Shown here: piece by piece, positions 1-6,888 of the stretch
Numbering within the stretch: the stretch's first letter is position 1
Layout: each line of letters opens with the position of its first letter
NCBI GenBank assembly: GCA_964530335.1
Contig: CAZGYG010000047.1
Location: 1 to 21,747 of the forward strand
Direction of reading: 5' to 3'
Length of the DNA: 21,747 nt
Source of the DNA: VGDP01 sp964530335
GTDB lineage: Bacteria; Pseudomonadota; Alphaproteobacteria; SP197
Made by a program: the position numbers and the translations under genes
The notes under the pieces: generated by a model
What the model saw: only the letters and a program-made list of their open reading frames with translations
Databases searched by the model: none
Told to the model about the DNA's origin: nothing

Positions 1-1
1 C

Positions 2-55
2 GAATTCGTCGCCCAGCTTTACGCCGGCCTGGAGAACGAGCCGCTATTCATGTAG
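2..55 (+). CDS. 3' end of an unidentified CDS (partial)
   Basis: An open frame enters from the left edge and runs for 17 codons to a TAG at 53-55, ending in the residues LENEPLFM. It has no start inside the window. Its last 8 bp overlap tail-to-tail with the end of the minus-strand transporter gene, a pattern seen at two other convergent gene ends in this window, which gives mild support that it is real. The fragment is too short to assign to a family. It could equally be a chance open frame. Confidence 0.3.
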   Translation, partial: EFVAQLYAGLENEPLFM

Positions 56-977
56 TCGGCGATGCCTGTCGCCTGAGTGGCGTCGTGATGGCGAGCAACC
101 CGGCCCCGCCGATCATGACAATACCGCCCATCGTCGGGCCATCGGGCACATCGGCGAACAGGGCATAACCCCACAGGACCGCGAAGGGGAGGTAGCAGTA
201 GTCGAACGTGGCGATTAACGCGGGCGGGCCAGATTGATAGGCCATAGCGATGCCCGCGCTGACCGCGACGATGACAGCCGCCATCAACACGATCAAGGCG
301 GCTTCGCGCGCGCCCACGGGTCGCCAGGAGCCGAACACGAAGGGCGAGCCCAGAGCGGCGGGAAGTTCGGAGCTCCAGAGTTCGACCGCGATCGTCGCGG
401 CGCAGCCCGTCAGCAGGAATGCAATGTTTAGCGCCAAGGACAGGACGAAGGGCTGCTCGCCAGCGCAGCGGGATCGGGTGACGACGGCCGCGAGGGCGTA
501 GAAGACGGCCGAGGCGATCGGCAGAAGAGCCGTCCAGGTGAAGGCGTCCGATCCCGGCCGAAGGATGATCACGACGCCCGCGAAACCGACGACCACAGCC
601 ACCAAACGTCGCACACCAACCGGCTCGCCGATCAAGACTGCCGAGAAGAGGGTGATGAAGAGCGGGCCCGTGTAATAGGCCGCAGCGATCGTCGAGAGAT
701 CCAGGGTCGGCAGGGCGGCGTAGAACGTTATCCACATGACTATGAGCAGTCCGCTGCGTAGAGTGGCCCACAGTGGGAAACGGGGCAGGATCGGAATGCT
801 CCGGAAACGAAGCAGGACGATGATCGCCGGGATAGCGACCAGCGAACGAAGCACGAAGATCTGCCATGCTGAGAAATCCGCGCTGAGCGACTTCACTAGG
901 GCATCGCCGAACGCCATGGTGAAAGTGGTCGCGACCATGACGATCGCGCCCGAAATGGCACCTCCTGGTCTCGCCAT
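48..977 (-). CDS. EamA/DMT-superfamily transporter
   Basis: This is a predicted inner-membrane permease of about 309 residues, the usual size for ten-helix EamA (drug/metabolite transporter) proteins. The protein is almost wholly hydrophobic segments joined by short loops. It begins MARPGGAISGAIVMV, carries the family-typical GDALVKSL stretch in the first helix, and shows the internal duplication expected of two EamA halves. The ATG at 977 is preferred to upstream in-frame starts because it has a GAGG ribosome site just before it and because the upstream extension would run into the coding sequence of the preceding gene. It lies 11 bp after the GFA-family gene, so the two probably form one transcript. 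The substrate cannot be told; relatives export amino acids, metabolites or drugs. It may belong to the regulon of the divergent LysR protein. Confidence 0.85.
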   Translation of the reverse strand: MARPGGAISGAIVMVATTFTMAFGDALVKSLSADFSAWQIFVLRSLVAIPAIIVLLRFRSIPILPRFPLWATLRSGLLIVMWITFYAALPTLDLSTIAAAYYTGPLFITLFSAVLIGEPVGVRRLVAVVVGFAGVVIILRPGSDAFTWTALLPIASAVFYALAAVVTRSRCAGEQPFVLSLALNIAFLLTGCAATIAVELWSSELPAALGSPFVFGSWRPVGAREAALIVLMAAVIVAVSAGIAMAYQSGPPALIATFDYCYLPFAVLWGYALFADVPDGPTMGGIVMIGGAGLLAITTPLRRQASPTT

Positions 978-988
978 GGTCGCCTCGG

Positions 989-1438
989 TCAGCAGGACAC
1001 AAACCGGGGCATGTCTTCGAGACGCGGCTGCTCGGTGAACACGACGTCGGCTGGTCCGAAGCGAATCCACGGCTGGGCGTTGCTTGTCCAGACATGGCAC
1101 CCTGGGCGCAACCAGTTCGTGTCATCGAGCGTTCCAGGCTTGAGGTTCACGAACGGGACATCGCCTTCGTCCGTGAACCATTGGTGAAACAGTCGCGAGC
1201 CGCATTGCGGGCAGAAGTAGCAACGAAACTGCCGTCCACGTCCCGGACGAACGAAGTGCGAAGGGTGGGCGCCCGAAAGGCTCAGCGCCTCGCGCGGGAA
1301 AATTGCGGCCATAGCGAAGGCGCTGCCCGACTGGCGCTGGCAGATGCTGCAGTGGCAGGCGTAGACCATGATCGGATCGGCGGGCAGTTCGTAGCGAACC
1401 GCACCGCACTGGCAGCCGCCCGTATGGGTCTTGGTCAT
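989..1438 (-). CDS. GFA/CENP-V family zinc-binding protein
   Basis: A 149-residue protein of the GFA (glutathione-dependent formaldehyde-activating enzyme/CENP-V) fold. All zinc-binding elements are visible: C9-x-C11 in GGCQCGAVRY, C28-H-C30-xx-C33 in ACHCSICQ, and C73-xx-C76-xx-C79 in CYFCPQCG. The ATG at 1438 is chosen over one nine codons upstream because a strong GGAGGAGA site precedes it and GFA proteins begin shortly before the first CxC. The family name comes from a proposed glutathione-formaldehyde adduct reaction, but most members have no proven activity, so no substrate is assigned. It is the first gene of a two-gene unit with the EamA transporter and diverges from the LysR gene. 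Confidence 0.88.
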   Translation of the reverse strand: MTKTHTGGCQCGAVRYELPADPIMVYACHCSICQRQSGSAFAMAAIFPREALSLSGAHPSHFVRPGRGRQFRCYFCPQCGSRLFHQWFTDEGDVPFVNLKPGTLDDTNWLRPGCHVWTSNAQPWIRFGPADVVFTEQPRLEDMPRFVSC

Positions 1439-1514
1439 CGGAATCTCCTCCATGTCGACTCGCAAGCGCGGCGCACGCCCCCACGAACAAATCCTATGTG
1501 TGGTCCGTTATTTC

Positions 1515-1543
1515 TTGTAGATTTCTAATCGGCATCATATAAT
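1515..1543 (+). promoter_or_regulatory. Candidate lysR promoter
   Basis: A perfect TATAAT at 1538-1543 stands 17 bp downstream of TTGTAG at 1515-1520. Transcription would start about ten bases before the lysR ATG at 1560, giving a very short leader. The -35 matches the consensus only at its first three bases. The local AT-richness is strong against the GC-rich surroundings. Confidence 0.5.
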
Positions 1544-1554
1544 TCGATATTATA
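1538..1554. promoter_or_regulatory. LysR-type operator (T-N11-A palindrome)
   Basis: TATAAT-N5-ATTATA is a perfect 6-bp inverted repeat around TCGAT and contains the T-N11-A form (T1540 to A1552) expected for LysR-family binding. It sits between the divergent lysR and GFA/transporter genes, 5 bp before the lysR ATG. Each arm also reads as a TATAAT -10 hexamer on one strand, so a bound regulator would cover the lysR -10. Binding is inferred from architecture only. Confidence 0.5.
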
Positions 1555-1559
1555 ACATA

Positions 1560-2453
1560 ATGAGACACATACCCTTCGCAGCCCTGGAGGTGTTCGTCGC
1601 CATCGCCGAACACGGGTCGTTGCGCCGGGCGGCTGCAGCGCTGGGTGTCCAGCCACCGGCCATCAGTCACCAGCTCAAGGCACTCGAGGACCAACTTGGG
1701 GTTTCCCTGATCGCGCGCACGACCCGTTCCATGGGCCTGACCGACGTTGGGCGCGCGCTGCTCGGCCGGGCGAAGCCCGTGCTCATCGAACTGTGCGACG
1801 CGCTGGAAAGCGCGCGCGGCACGGCCGGCGCAAGAAAAGGCCAGCTTCGCGTCACCCTTCCCTACGTGGCCTACGACGTGGTTATCGCCCCCAAATTGGC
1901 CTCGTTTCACGCCGCATACCCGGACATCGAATTAGAGCTGAGCTTCAGCGAGGCGTTCGTCGATATCGTCGCCGAGGGCTTCGATGCCGGCGTTCGCGTT
2001 GGCGACCACGTGCAACAGGACATGATCGCGGTGCGGCTCACACCGCCGTTCCGCCAGGCCCATTTCGCTGCACCCGCATACCTGGACCGACGGGGCCGGC
2101 CGGCCCGCCCCGAGGATCTGCTCGAACACGAGTGCATTCGCTATCGCTACATCGGCTCGCGGCGTTTCGCGGAATGGCAGTTCCGGGGCCACGACGGCGT
2201 GGTCGGGGTTGAGGTCAAGGGCGCCCTCATCGTCGACAGCACCCACGCACTTCTCCGGGCGGCGTGCGACGGCTTGGGCATCGGTTGGTTGTACCGCCCC
2301 AACGTGGAGTCCTATCTCCATGCCGGAAAACTCGAGAGCGTGCTGGATGACTTCGCTATCGAACGTCCTGGGTATTTCCTCTACTTTCCGACCGCGCATC
2401 GACGGTCCGCGATTCTGCATGCCTTTGTTGATTACATGAGGTCTCCGCGATGA
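1560..2453 (+). CDS. LysR-family transcriptional regulator
   Basis: A 297-residue protein, the standard length for LysR-type regulators. Residues 1-60 form the winged helix-turn-helix, with the family-typical GSLRRAAAALG and PAISHQLKALEDQLG stretches followed by TTRSMGLTDVGR. Residues from about 88 on form the effector-binding domain, resembling the GcvA/DsdC-like branch that binds a small-molecule inducer. The gene diverges from the GFA/EamA pair, the classic arrangement for a LysR protein controlling its neighbours and itself, and a T-N11-A palindrome lies just upstream. The stop overlaps the start of the next methyltransferase gene by 4 bp (ATGA), so that gene is probably translated with it. 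The inducer is unknown. Confidence 0.93.
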   Translation: MRHIPFAALEVFVAIAEHGSLRRAAAALGVQPPAISHQLKALEDQLGVSLIARTTRSMGLTDVGRALLGRAKPVLIELCDALESARGTAGARKGQLRVTLPYVAYDVVIAPKLASFHAAYPDIELELSFSEAFVDIVAEGFDAGVRVGDHVQQDMIAVRLTPPFRQAHFAAPAYLDRRGRPARPEDLLEHECIRYRYIGSRRFAEWQFRGHDGVVGVEVKGALIVDSTHALLRAACDGLGIGWLYRPNVESYLHAGKLESVLDDFAIERPGYFLYFPTAHRRSAILHAFVDYMRSPR

Positions 2454-3283
2454 CCGACACCCGCGCCATCACCGACCACTACACGCGCGGCGATCTGCTG
2501 GCGCGCGTCCGTGCCGCGCTCGCCGCCGAGGGCGCCGATCCCGACCACCCGACCGTCGCGCAAGTCGCCGTCGTCGACCAGTTCCACGGCCGCGGCCTGG
2601 AGGGGACCGAGGAGCTCGCCGGCATGGTGAAGGCCGGCGCGCGCGATCACATCCTGGACGTCGGCAGCGGCATCGGCGGCCCGGCGCGCTTCTTCGCCCA
2701 GCGCTTCGGCTGCCGCGTCACCGGCATCGACCTGACGGCCGAGTTCTGCGCGGTGGCGCGCGAACTCACGCGCCTCGTGGGCCTCGATGACCGCGTCCGC
2801 TTCGAGCAAGGCGACGCCACGGCGATGCCGTTCGCCGCCGCCGCGTTCGACGGCGCGTTCTCGATGTACGTGGCCATGAACATCGCCGACCGCGCCGGGC
2901 TCTACCGCGAGGTGCGACGCGTTCTCAAGCCCGGCGCGTGGTTCGTATTTTCGGAGCTCGCGCTGGGTCCCGCCGGGTCGCCCGACTACCCGACCCCGTG
3001 GGCCGAGACGGCCCAGGCGAGCTTCCTCGCCACGCCCGAAGCGACGCGCGCCGCGCTCGAAGCCCAGGGCTTCAAGATCGCGAGCCTGCGCGACACGACC
3101 GCGGCGTGGCACGACTACAGCGCCCGAGTGCGCGCGCAGCGCGAGCTGGGCGAGAAGCTGCCGCAACGGGCCGTCGGCCTGATCCACGGCGAACGCGCGG
3201 ACCTGCTTCAGACGAACACCAACCGCGGCGTGATCGAACGACGCTTGATCCCGATCGAGGTCCTCTGCCACAAGCCTGGCTGA
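2450..3283 (+). CDS. Class I SAM-dependent methyltransferase
   Basis: A 277-residue cytosolic methyltransferase of the Rossmann-like (Methyltransf_11) type. Motif I is clear at residues 68-77 (ILDVGSGIGG), followed by the acidic ribose-binding residue in TGIDLT (D94), the GDATAMPF stretch at 121-128 and a post-motif region RRVLKPGAWFVFSE. The pattern resembles the sarcosine/dimethylglycine, ubiquinone and tocopherol C/N-methyltransferase group; the exact substrate cannot be read. The start overlaps the lysR stop (ATGA), indicating translational coupling, which is uncommon for a LysR gene's downstream neighbour and suggests that the enzyme belongs to the same response. A cupin gene follows 77 bp later on the same strand. 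Confidence 0.88.
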   Translation: MTDTRAITDHYTRGDLLARVRAALAAEGADPDHPTVAQVAVVDQFHGRGLEGTEELAGMVKAGARDHILDVGSGIGGPARFFAQRFGCRVTGIDLTAEFCAVARELTRLVGLDDRVRFEQGDATAMPFAAAAFDGAFSMYVAMNIADRAGLYREVRRVLKPGAWFVFSELALGPAGSPDYPTPWAETAQASFLATPEATRAALEAQGFKIASLRDTTAAWHDYSARVRAQRELGEKLPQRAVGLIHGERADLLQTNTNRGVIERRLIPIEVLCHKPG

Positions 3284-3360
3284 GGCGGGCGTCCGACGCA
3301 TCTGGTGCGGCCATGGGCGATCTGGCAGGCTCGTTCCCCACCAGCCACGGAGGACCGAAC

Positions 3361-3744
3361 ATGAGCGGCGTCAAGCTGTTTCGCGCCAAGGACCTCAAGC
3401 TCGCGCCGGGCGAGCGCGGCATCACCACGGTGCCGGTCGTCAACGCCGGCTATTCGAAAACCTTCGGCGCCGGGATCGGCACGCTGCGGAACTGCAACCT
3501 CGACTGGACCGTGACCTACGACGAGGTGCTCTACATCATGGCGGGGACGTGCTCGGTCAAGGTCGGCGAGGCGCGCTACCGCATGGGGCCCGGCGACATG
3601 ATCTGGCTGCCCAAGGACACGCCGTTGACCTATGAGGCGGGGCCCGAGCTTTGCACCTTCTTCTACGCGGTATCGCCGGTCACCGGCTCGCCCTCGACCA
3701 GCAAGACCGACGCTTTCCCCGAGGCCAAGCCGGAGAAGGCCTAG
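3361..3744 (+). CDS. EutQ-like cupin-domain protein
   Basis: A 127-residue single-domain cupin. The central strands DEVLYIMAGTCSVKVG and YRMGPGDMIWLPKDT are the two cupin motifs as found in EutQ-like proteins (ethanolamine utilisation cluster, acetate-kinase-like in some enterobacteria). The classical metal-binding histidines of cupin motif 1 are not present. A GGAGG site precedes the ATG at 3361, and an upstream in-frame extension is rejected because it lacks cupin sequence. No other ethanolamine or microcompartment gene lies nearby, so the cupin probably has another role. Its stop codon shares the CTAG tetranucleotide with the stop of the convergent HugZ-like gene. Confidence 0.83.
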   Translation: MSGVKLFRAKDLKLAPGERGITTVPVVNAGYSKTFGAGIGTLRNCNLDWTVTYDEVLYIMAGTCSVKVGEARYRMGPGDMIWLPKDTPLTYEAGPELCTFFYAVSPVTGSPSTSKTDAFPEAKPEKA

Positions 3745-4457
3745 GATTCGCGCGCCTGACGCGCCAGCGCCGCCAGGGTCGCCCGCGCCGCCTCGGCGTC
3801 GGCGACGGCGGCGGGGAACGGGACGCGGTGCACCGCGGCGCCGATCCGGATGTCGCAGCCCTCGGCGTCGAAGCCGCACAGCATCGCGCCATCGCCGGCG
3901 ACGCCGACCAGCCGTTCCGCCATCAGGCGCACGGCGTCCGCGTGGTCCCGGTTCATGTGCGCCACCACCCCAGCCTCGAGCGCCGCCGCCGCCCGCGCCA
4001 GGTCATCGCCCAGCCGCAGGTCGTCGGCCACGACCCAGTGGATGCGGCCGAAGCCCGCCACCAGGTGCGCCCGCTCGGGTTCGACCCGGTAAAGCCGGAA
4101 GTCCTTGAAATCGGCGAATTGGGCGGACGCGGGAAAGCGGGCCAGGTAACGCGCCCGGTCCTCGGGCGCGGCCGTGACCCTGGCGCGGCCCAGGAGGCTG
4201 AGCCGGGCGCCAGTCAAGGGCTCCGCCAGGCCGGCGGTGGCATCGAACAGCAGCCCGACCCGGTCGTCGCTCTTGACGTTCCTGGTGTGCTCGGCCAGAT
4301 CGGAGAGCAGGAGCAGCGGACGCCCCGCCGCGTCGGTGGCGACTTGGACCAGCGAGGGGTACGCCCAGCCCTCGGCCAGGGTCGCGAGCGCGGCCGTGGT
4401 GGCCCGGCGCACCAGCAGCCGGGCGGTAGCCGCCGGAGATGACACGATTTCGTTCAC
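3741..4457 (-). CDS. HugZ-family FMN/heme-binding protein (PNPOx-like + DUF2470)
   Basis: A 238-residue protein with an N-terminal split-barrel pyridoxamine-5'-phosphate-oxidase-like domain (about residues 10-150) and a C-terminal DUF2470 domain (about 160-235). The signature SDLAEHTRNVKSDDRVGLLF (52-71) and FKDFRLYRVEPERAHLVAGF (117-136) are typical of HugZ-type proteins, some of which degrade or bind heme; the C-terminal block VAHMNRDHADAV (165-176) matches DUF2470. Heme oxygenase activity is possible but not proven for this branch. The start is GTG at 4457 with GAGG upstream. It is divergent from chvI and convergent with the cupin gene, ending on the shared CTAG. Confidence 0.85.
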   Translation of the reverse strand: MNEIVSSPAATARLLVRRATTAALATLAEGWAYPSLVQVATDAAGRPLLLLSDLAEHTRNVKSDDRVGLLFDATAGLAEPLTGARLSLLGRARVTAAPEDRARYLARFPASAQFADFKDFRLYRVEPERAHLVAGFGRIHWVVADDLRLGDDLARAAAALEAGVVAHMNRDHADAVRLMAERLVGVAGDGAMLCGFDAEGCDIRIGAAVHRVPFPAAVADAEAARATLAALARQARES

Positions 4458-4539
4458 CAGCGCCTCGCGCTCGGGGTCCCTTTTGGGTCACAATGCCGGT
4501 CTAAGGCTCTGGGCCGGTCCAAGATCCCGGGCCGGGCGC

Positions 4540-4563
4540 ATGAGCGTGGACGCGAGGATATGA
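4540..4563 (+). other. Possible 7-codon leader ORF before chvI
   Basis: ATG AGC GTG GAC GCG AGG ATA TGA encodes MSVDARI, and its TGA overlaps the chvI ATG in the arrangement ATGA. If translated it would couple initiation of chvI to the leader. The site before its ATG is a poor ribosome-binding sequence, so it may be fortuitous. Confidence 0.2.
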
Positions 4564-5261
4564 CGCAGACCATTGCATTGGTCGACGACGACCGCAACAT
4601 CCTGACCTCGGTTTCGGTCGCGCTGGAGAACGAGGGATTCCGCGTGCGCGCGTTCGCCGACGGGCCGTCGGCGCTGCGCGCCCTGGGCCAGGAGACGATC
4701 GACCTGGCGGTGCTCGACATCAAGATGCCGCACATGGACGGCATCGAGCTCCTGGGCCGGGTACGCAAGTCGAGCGACATGCCGGTCATATTCCTGACAT
4801 CCAAGGACGACGAGGTCGACGAGGCGCTCGGGCTGCGCATGGGCGCGGACGACTACATCACCAAGCCGTTCTCGCTGCGCCTGCTGGTCGAGCGCATCCG
4901 CGCGGTGCTGCGTCGGGCCGAGGCGCGCCGCGGCGAGGTGCCGCCCGATCAGGCCGAACCGGCGATCGAGCGCGGATCGCTGCTGCTCGATCCGGCGCGC
5001 CAGTTGTGTTCGTGGCACGGGGATTCGGTCGCGCTGACGGTGACCGAGTTCCTGATCCTCAAGACGCTGGCCACCCACCCCGGCCACGTCAAGAGCCGCA
5101 ACCAGCTTCTGGACGCCGCCTACGACGACGAGGTCTATGTCGACGACCGGACGATCGACAGCCACATCAAGCGCATGCGTCGGAAGTTCAAGGCGGTCGA
5201 CGGCAAGTTCAAAGCGATCGAGACGCTGTACGGCGTTGGCTACCGCTACCGACAAAGCTGA
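4560..5261 (+). CDS. chvI: ChvI-type response regulator
   Basis: A 233-residue OmpR/PhoB-class DNA-binding response regulator, closely matching ChvI of Rhizobiales (for example the start TIALVDDDRNILTSVS and the end IETLYGVGYRYR). The receiver domain holds the acidic pocket D9/D10, phospho-acceptor D53 in LDIKMPHMDG, T80 and K102 in ITKPF. The C-terminal winged helix contains VTEFLILKTLA and the recognition-helix region VDDRTIDSHIKRMRRKFKA. In Sinorhizobium, Agrobacterium, Brucella and Caulobacter this regulator controls envelope, exopolysaccharide and acid-stress genes. The kinase gene follows at once. A GAGGA site lies very close to the ATG. Confidence 0.95.
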   Translation: MTQTIALVDDDRNILTSVSVALENEGFRVRAFADGPSALRALGQETIDLAVLDIKMPHMDGIELLGRVRKSSDMPVIFLTSKDDEVDEALGLRMGADDYITKPFSLRLLVERIRAVLRRAEARRGEVPPDQAEPAIERGSLLLDPARQLCSWHGDSVALTVTEFLILKTLATHPGHVKSRNQLLDAAYDDEVYVDDRTIDSHIKRMRRKFKAVDGKFKAIETLYGVGYRYRQS

Positions 5262-5292
5262 GACGATCCGCGCCCGGACCGCGGAACGCCGG

Positions 5293-6888
5293 GTGCCCGG
5301 CGGCCATCCGCGCAAGGACCGCGCGGTCTCGCCGCTCATGCGGCGTATCCTCATCATCAACCTGTTGCCGATCCTGCTGTTCGGCGCCGGCATCCTCTAC
5401 ATCGACAGCTACCGGCGCGGTCTGGTGATCGGCGAGACGACGGCGCTCATCAACGTCGGCCGCATCTTCGCCGCCGCGCTGGGCGAGACCGGCATCCTCG
5501 GGGCCGAGGACATGCCAGGGCGCATCGACGTGGTGGCGGCGCGCGAGCTTCTGCTTCGCCTGACCCACGCCTCGGCCACCCGCACGCGCCTGTTCGACAT
5601 CGACGGACGAATGATCATCGACAGCCGCGAGATCAGCGCCGCCGGCGGCCCGGTCGAGGTCGAGGCCTTGCCGCCGCCCGATTGGGCGCACCACTTGTGG
5701 GCGACCATCGAACGCCTGGCCAAGGCGCCGCTGCCCCGCTTGACGCCCCTGCCGCCGTATCGCGAACGCCGCGACCAGCAAGCCACCGACTACCCGGAGG
5801 TCATGGCCGCCCTCAACGGCAGCGAGGCCAGCCGCCTGCGCGACGCGGGCCCCGACGGCGACTTGTTGACCGTCGCCGTGCCCGTGCAGCGATTCAAGAC
5901 CGTGCAGGGCGCTTTGATGCTGTCCACGACGCTGGCGCGCGTCGACGGTCAGGTCCGCGAGGTGCGGGCGACGATCTTGAGCCTGTTCGGCCTGAGCTTC
6001 GCGCTGACCGTCCTGTTGTCGCTCTATCTTGCCGGCACCATCGCGCGGCCGGTACACCGGCTGGCCGAGGCCGCCGAGCTGGTGCGCCAGGGGCGCGGCC
6101 GCGCCGATGCGATCCCGGACCTCAGCCACCATGGCGACGAGATCGGCGATCTGTCCGGGGCATTGATCGACATGACCGAGACCCTGTGGCGGCGCATGGA
6201 AGCGACGGAACGTTTCGCCGCCGACGTTGCACACGAGATCAAGAACCCGCTCAGCTCGCTCAAGAGCGCGATCGACGTGGCCACCGGCGCGTCCAACCCG
6301 GATCAGCGCAAACAGTTTCTCGAAATCGCGCTCGAGGACGTACGCCGGCTCGATCGCCTGATCACGGACATCGCCAATGCCTCGAGGCTCGACGCCGAGA
6401 TGAGCCGGTCCGAAACCGAGCCGGTCGATCTCGGCGCCCTGCTCGCGACGCTCGGCGAGATCCATGACGCGGGCGAGGACGCGGCCGCGCCACGCCTCGA
6501 ACTCGACGTCCAGGGCGACCTCGTGGTCCCCGGGTTCGAGGGCAGCCTCGGCCAGGTGTTCCGCAATCTGCTGGCCAACGCGCTGTCGTTCAGCCCGCCC
6601 GGCGGCACGATCCGCCTCGGCGCCCGGCGCGTCGACGGCTGGGTCGAGGCGACCGTCGAGGACGAGGGCCCGGGGGTGCCGCCGGACCGGCTGGACGCCA
6701 TCTTCGAGCGGTTCTACTCGCAGCGCCCCCACGGCGAACGGTTCGGCACGCACTCCGGGCTGGGGCTCAGCATCGCCAAACAGATCGTCGAGGCGCACGG
6801 CGGCACGATCCACGCCGAGAACCGGAGCAGCGACCCGAGCAAGCCGGGGGGCGCCCGTTTCGTCGTGCGGCTGCCCGTCAGGCGATGA
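5293..6888 (+). CDS. chvG: ChvG-type sensor histidine kinase
   Basis: An inner-membrane sensor kinase of about 531 residues paired with ChvI. Order: cytoplasmic tail, transmembrane helix 1 (about 19-37), periplasmic sensor region, transmembrane helix 2 (about 227-249), HAMP linker, dimerisation domain with phospho-accepting H314 in VAHEIKNPLSSLKSA, and an ATPase domain with the N-box NLLANALSF, DEGPGVP from D457 and GLGLSIAKQIVEAHGG. The start is uncertain. ATG at 5338 falls inside the conserved SPLxRRIL block that precedes helix 1 in ChvG proteins, so the in-frame GTG at 5293, 31 bp after chvI, is preferred although its ribosome site is weak. The stop overlaps the M23 peptidase start (ATGA). 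The hprK/PTS genes often found next to chvG in relatives are absent. Confidence 0.9.
   Translation: MPGGHPRKDRAVSPLMRRILIINLLPILLFGAGILYIDSYRRGLVIGETTALINVGRIFAAALGETGILGAEDMPGRIDVVAARELLLRLTHASATRTRLFDIDGRMIIDSREISAAGGPVEVEALPPPDWAHHLWATIERLAKAPLPRLTPLPPYRERRDQQATDYPEVMAALNGSEASRLRDAGPDGDLLTVAVPVQRFKTVQGALMLSTTLARVDGQVREVRATILSLFGLSFALTVLLSLYLAGTIARPVHRLAEAAELVRQGRGRADAIPDLSHHGDEIGDLSGALIDMTETLWRRMEATERFAADVAHEIKNPLSSLKSAIDVATGASNPDQRKQFLEIALEDVRRLDRLITDIANASRLDAEMSRSETEPVDLGALLATLGEIHDAGEDAAAPRLELDVQGDLVVPGFEGSLGQVFRNLLANALSFSPPGGTIRLGARRVDGWVEATVEDEGPGVPPDRLDAIFERFYSQRPHGERFGTHSGLGLSIAKQIVEAHGGTIHAENRSSDPSKPGGARFVVRLPVRR

Noticed and set aside
3361..3744. Part of an ethanolamine-utilisation operon (from the EutQ-like cupin)
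   Set aside because: No ammonia-lyase, shell-protein or other eut gene is present; single EutQ-like cupins are common elsewhere.
5209..6813. 534-codon open frame on the minus strand across chvG
   Set aside because: It is antisense to a kinase with all catalytic motifs. Its translation is Arg/Asp/Gln/Gly-rich low-complexity sequence without domains, as expected from the complement of GC-rich codons.
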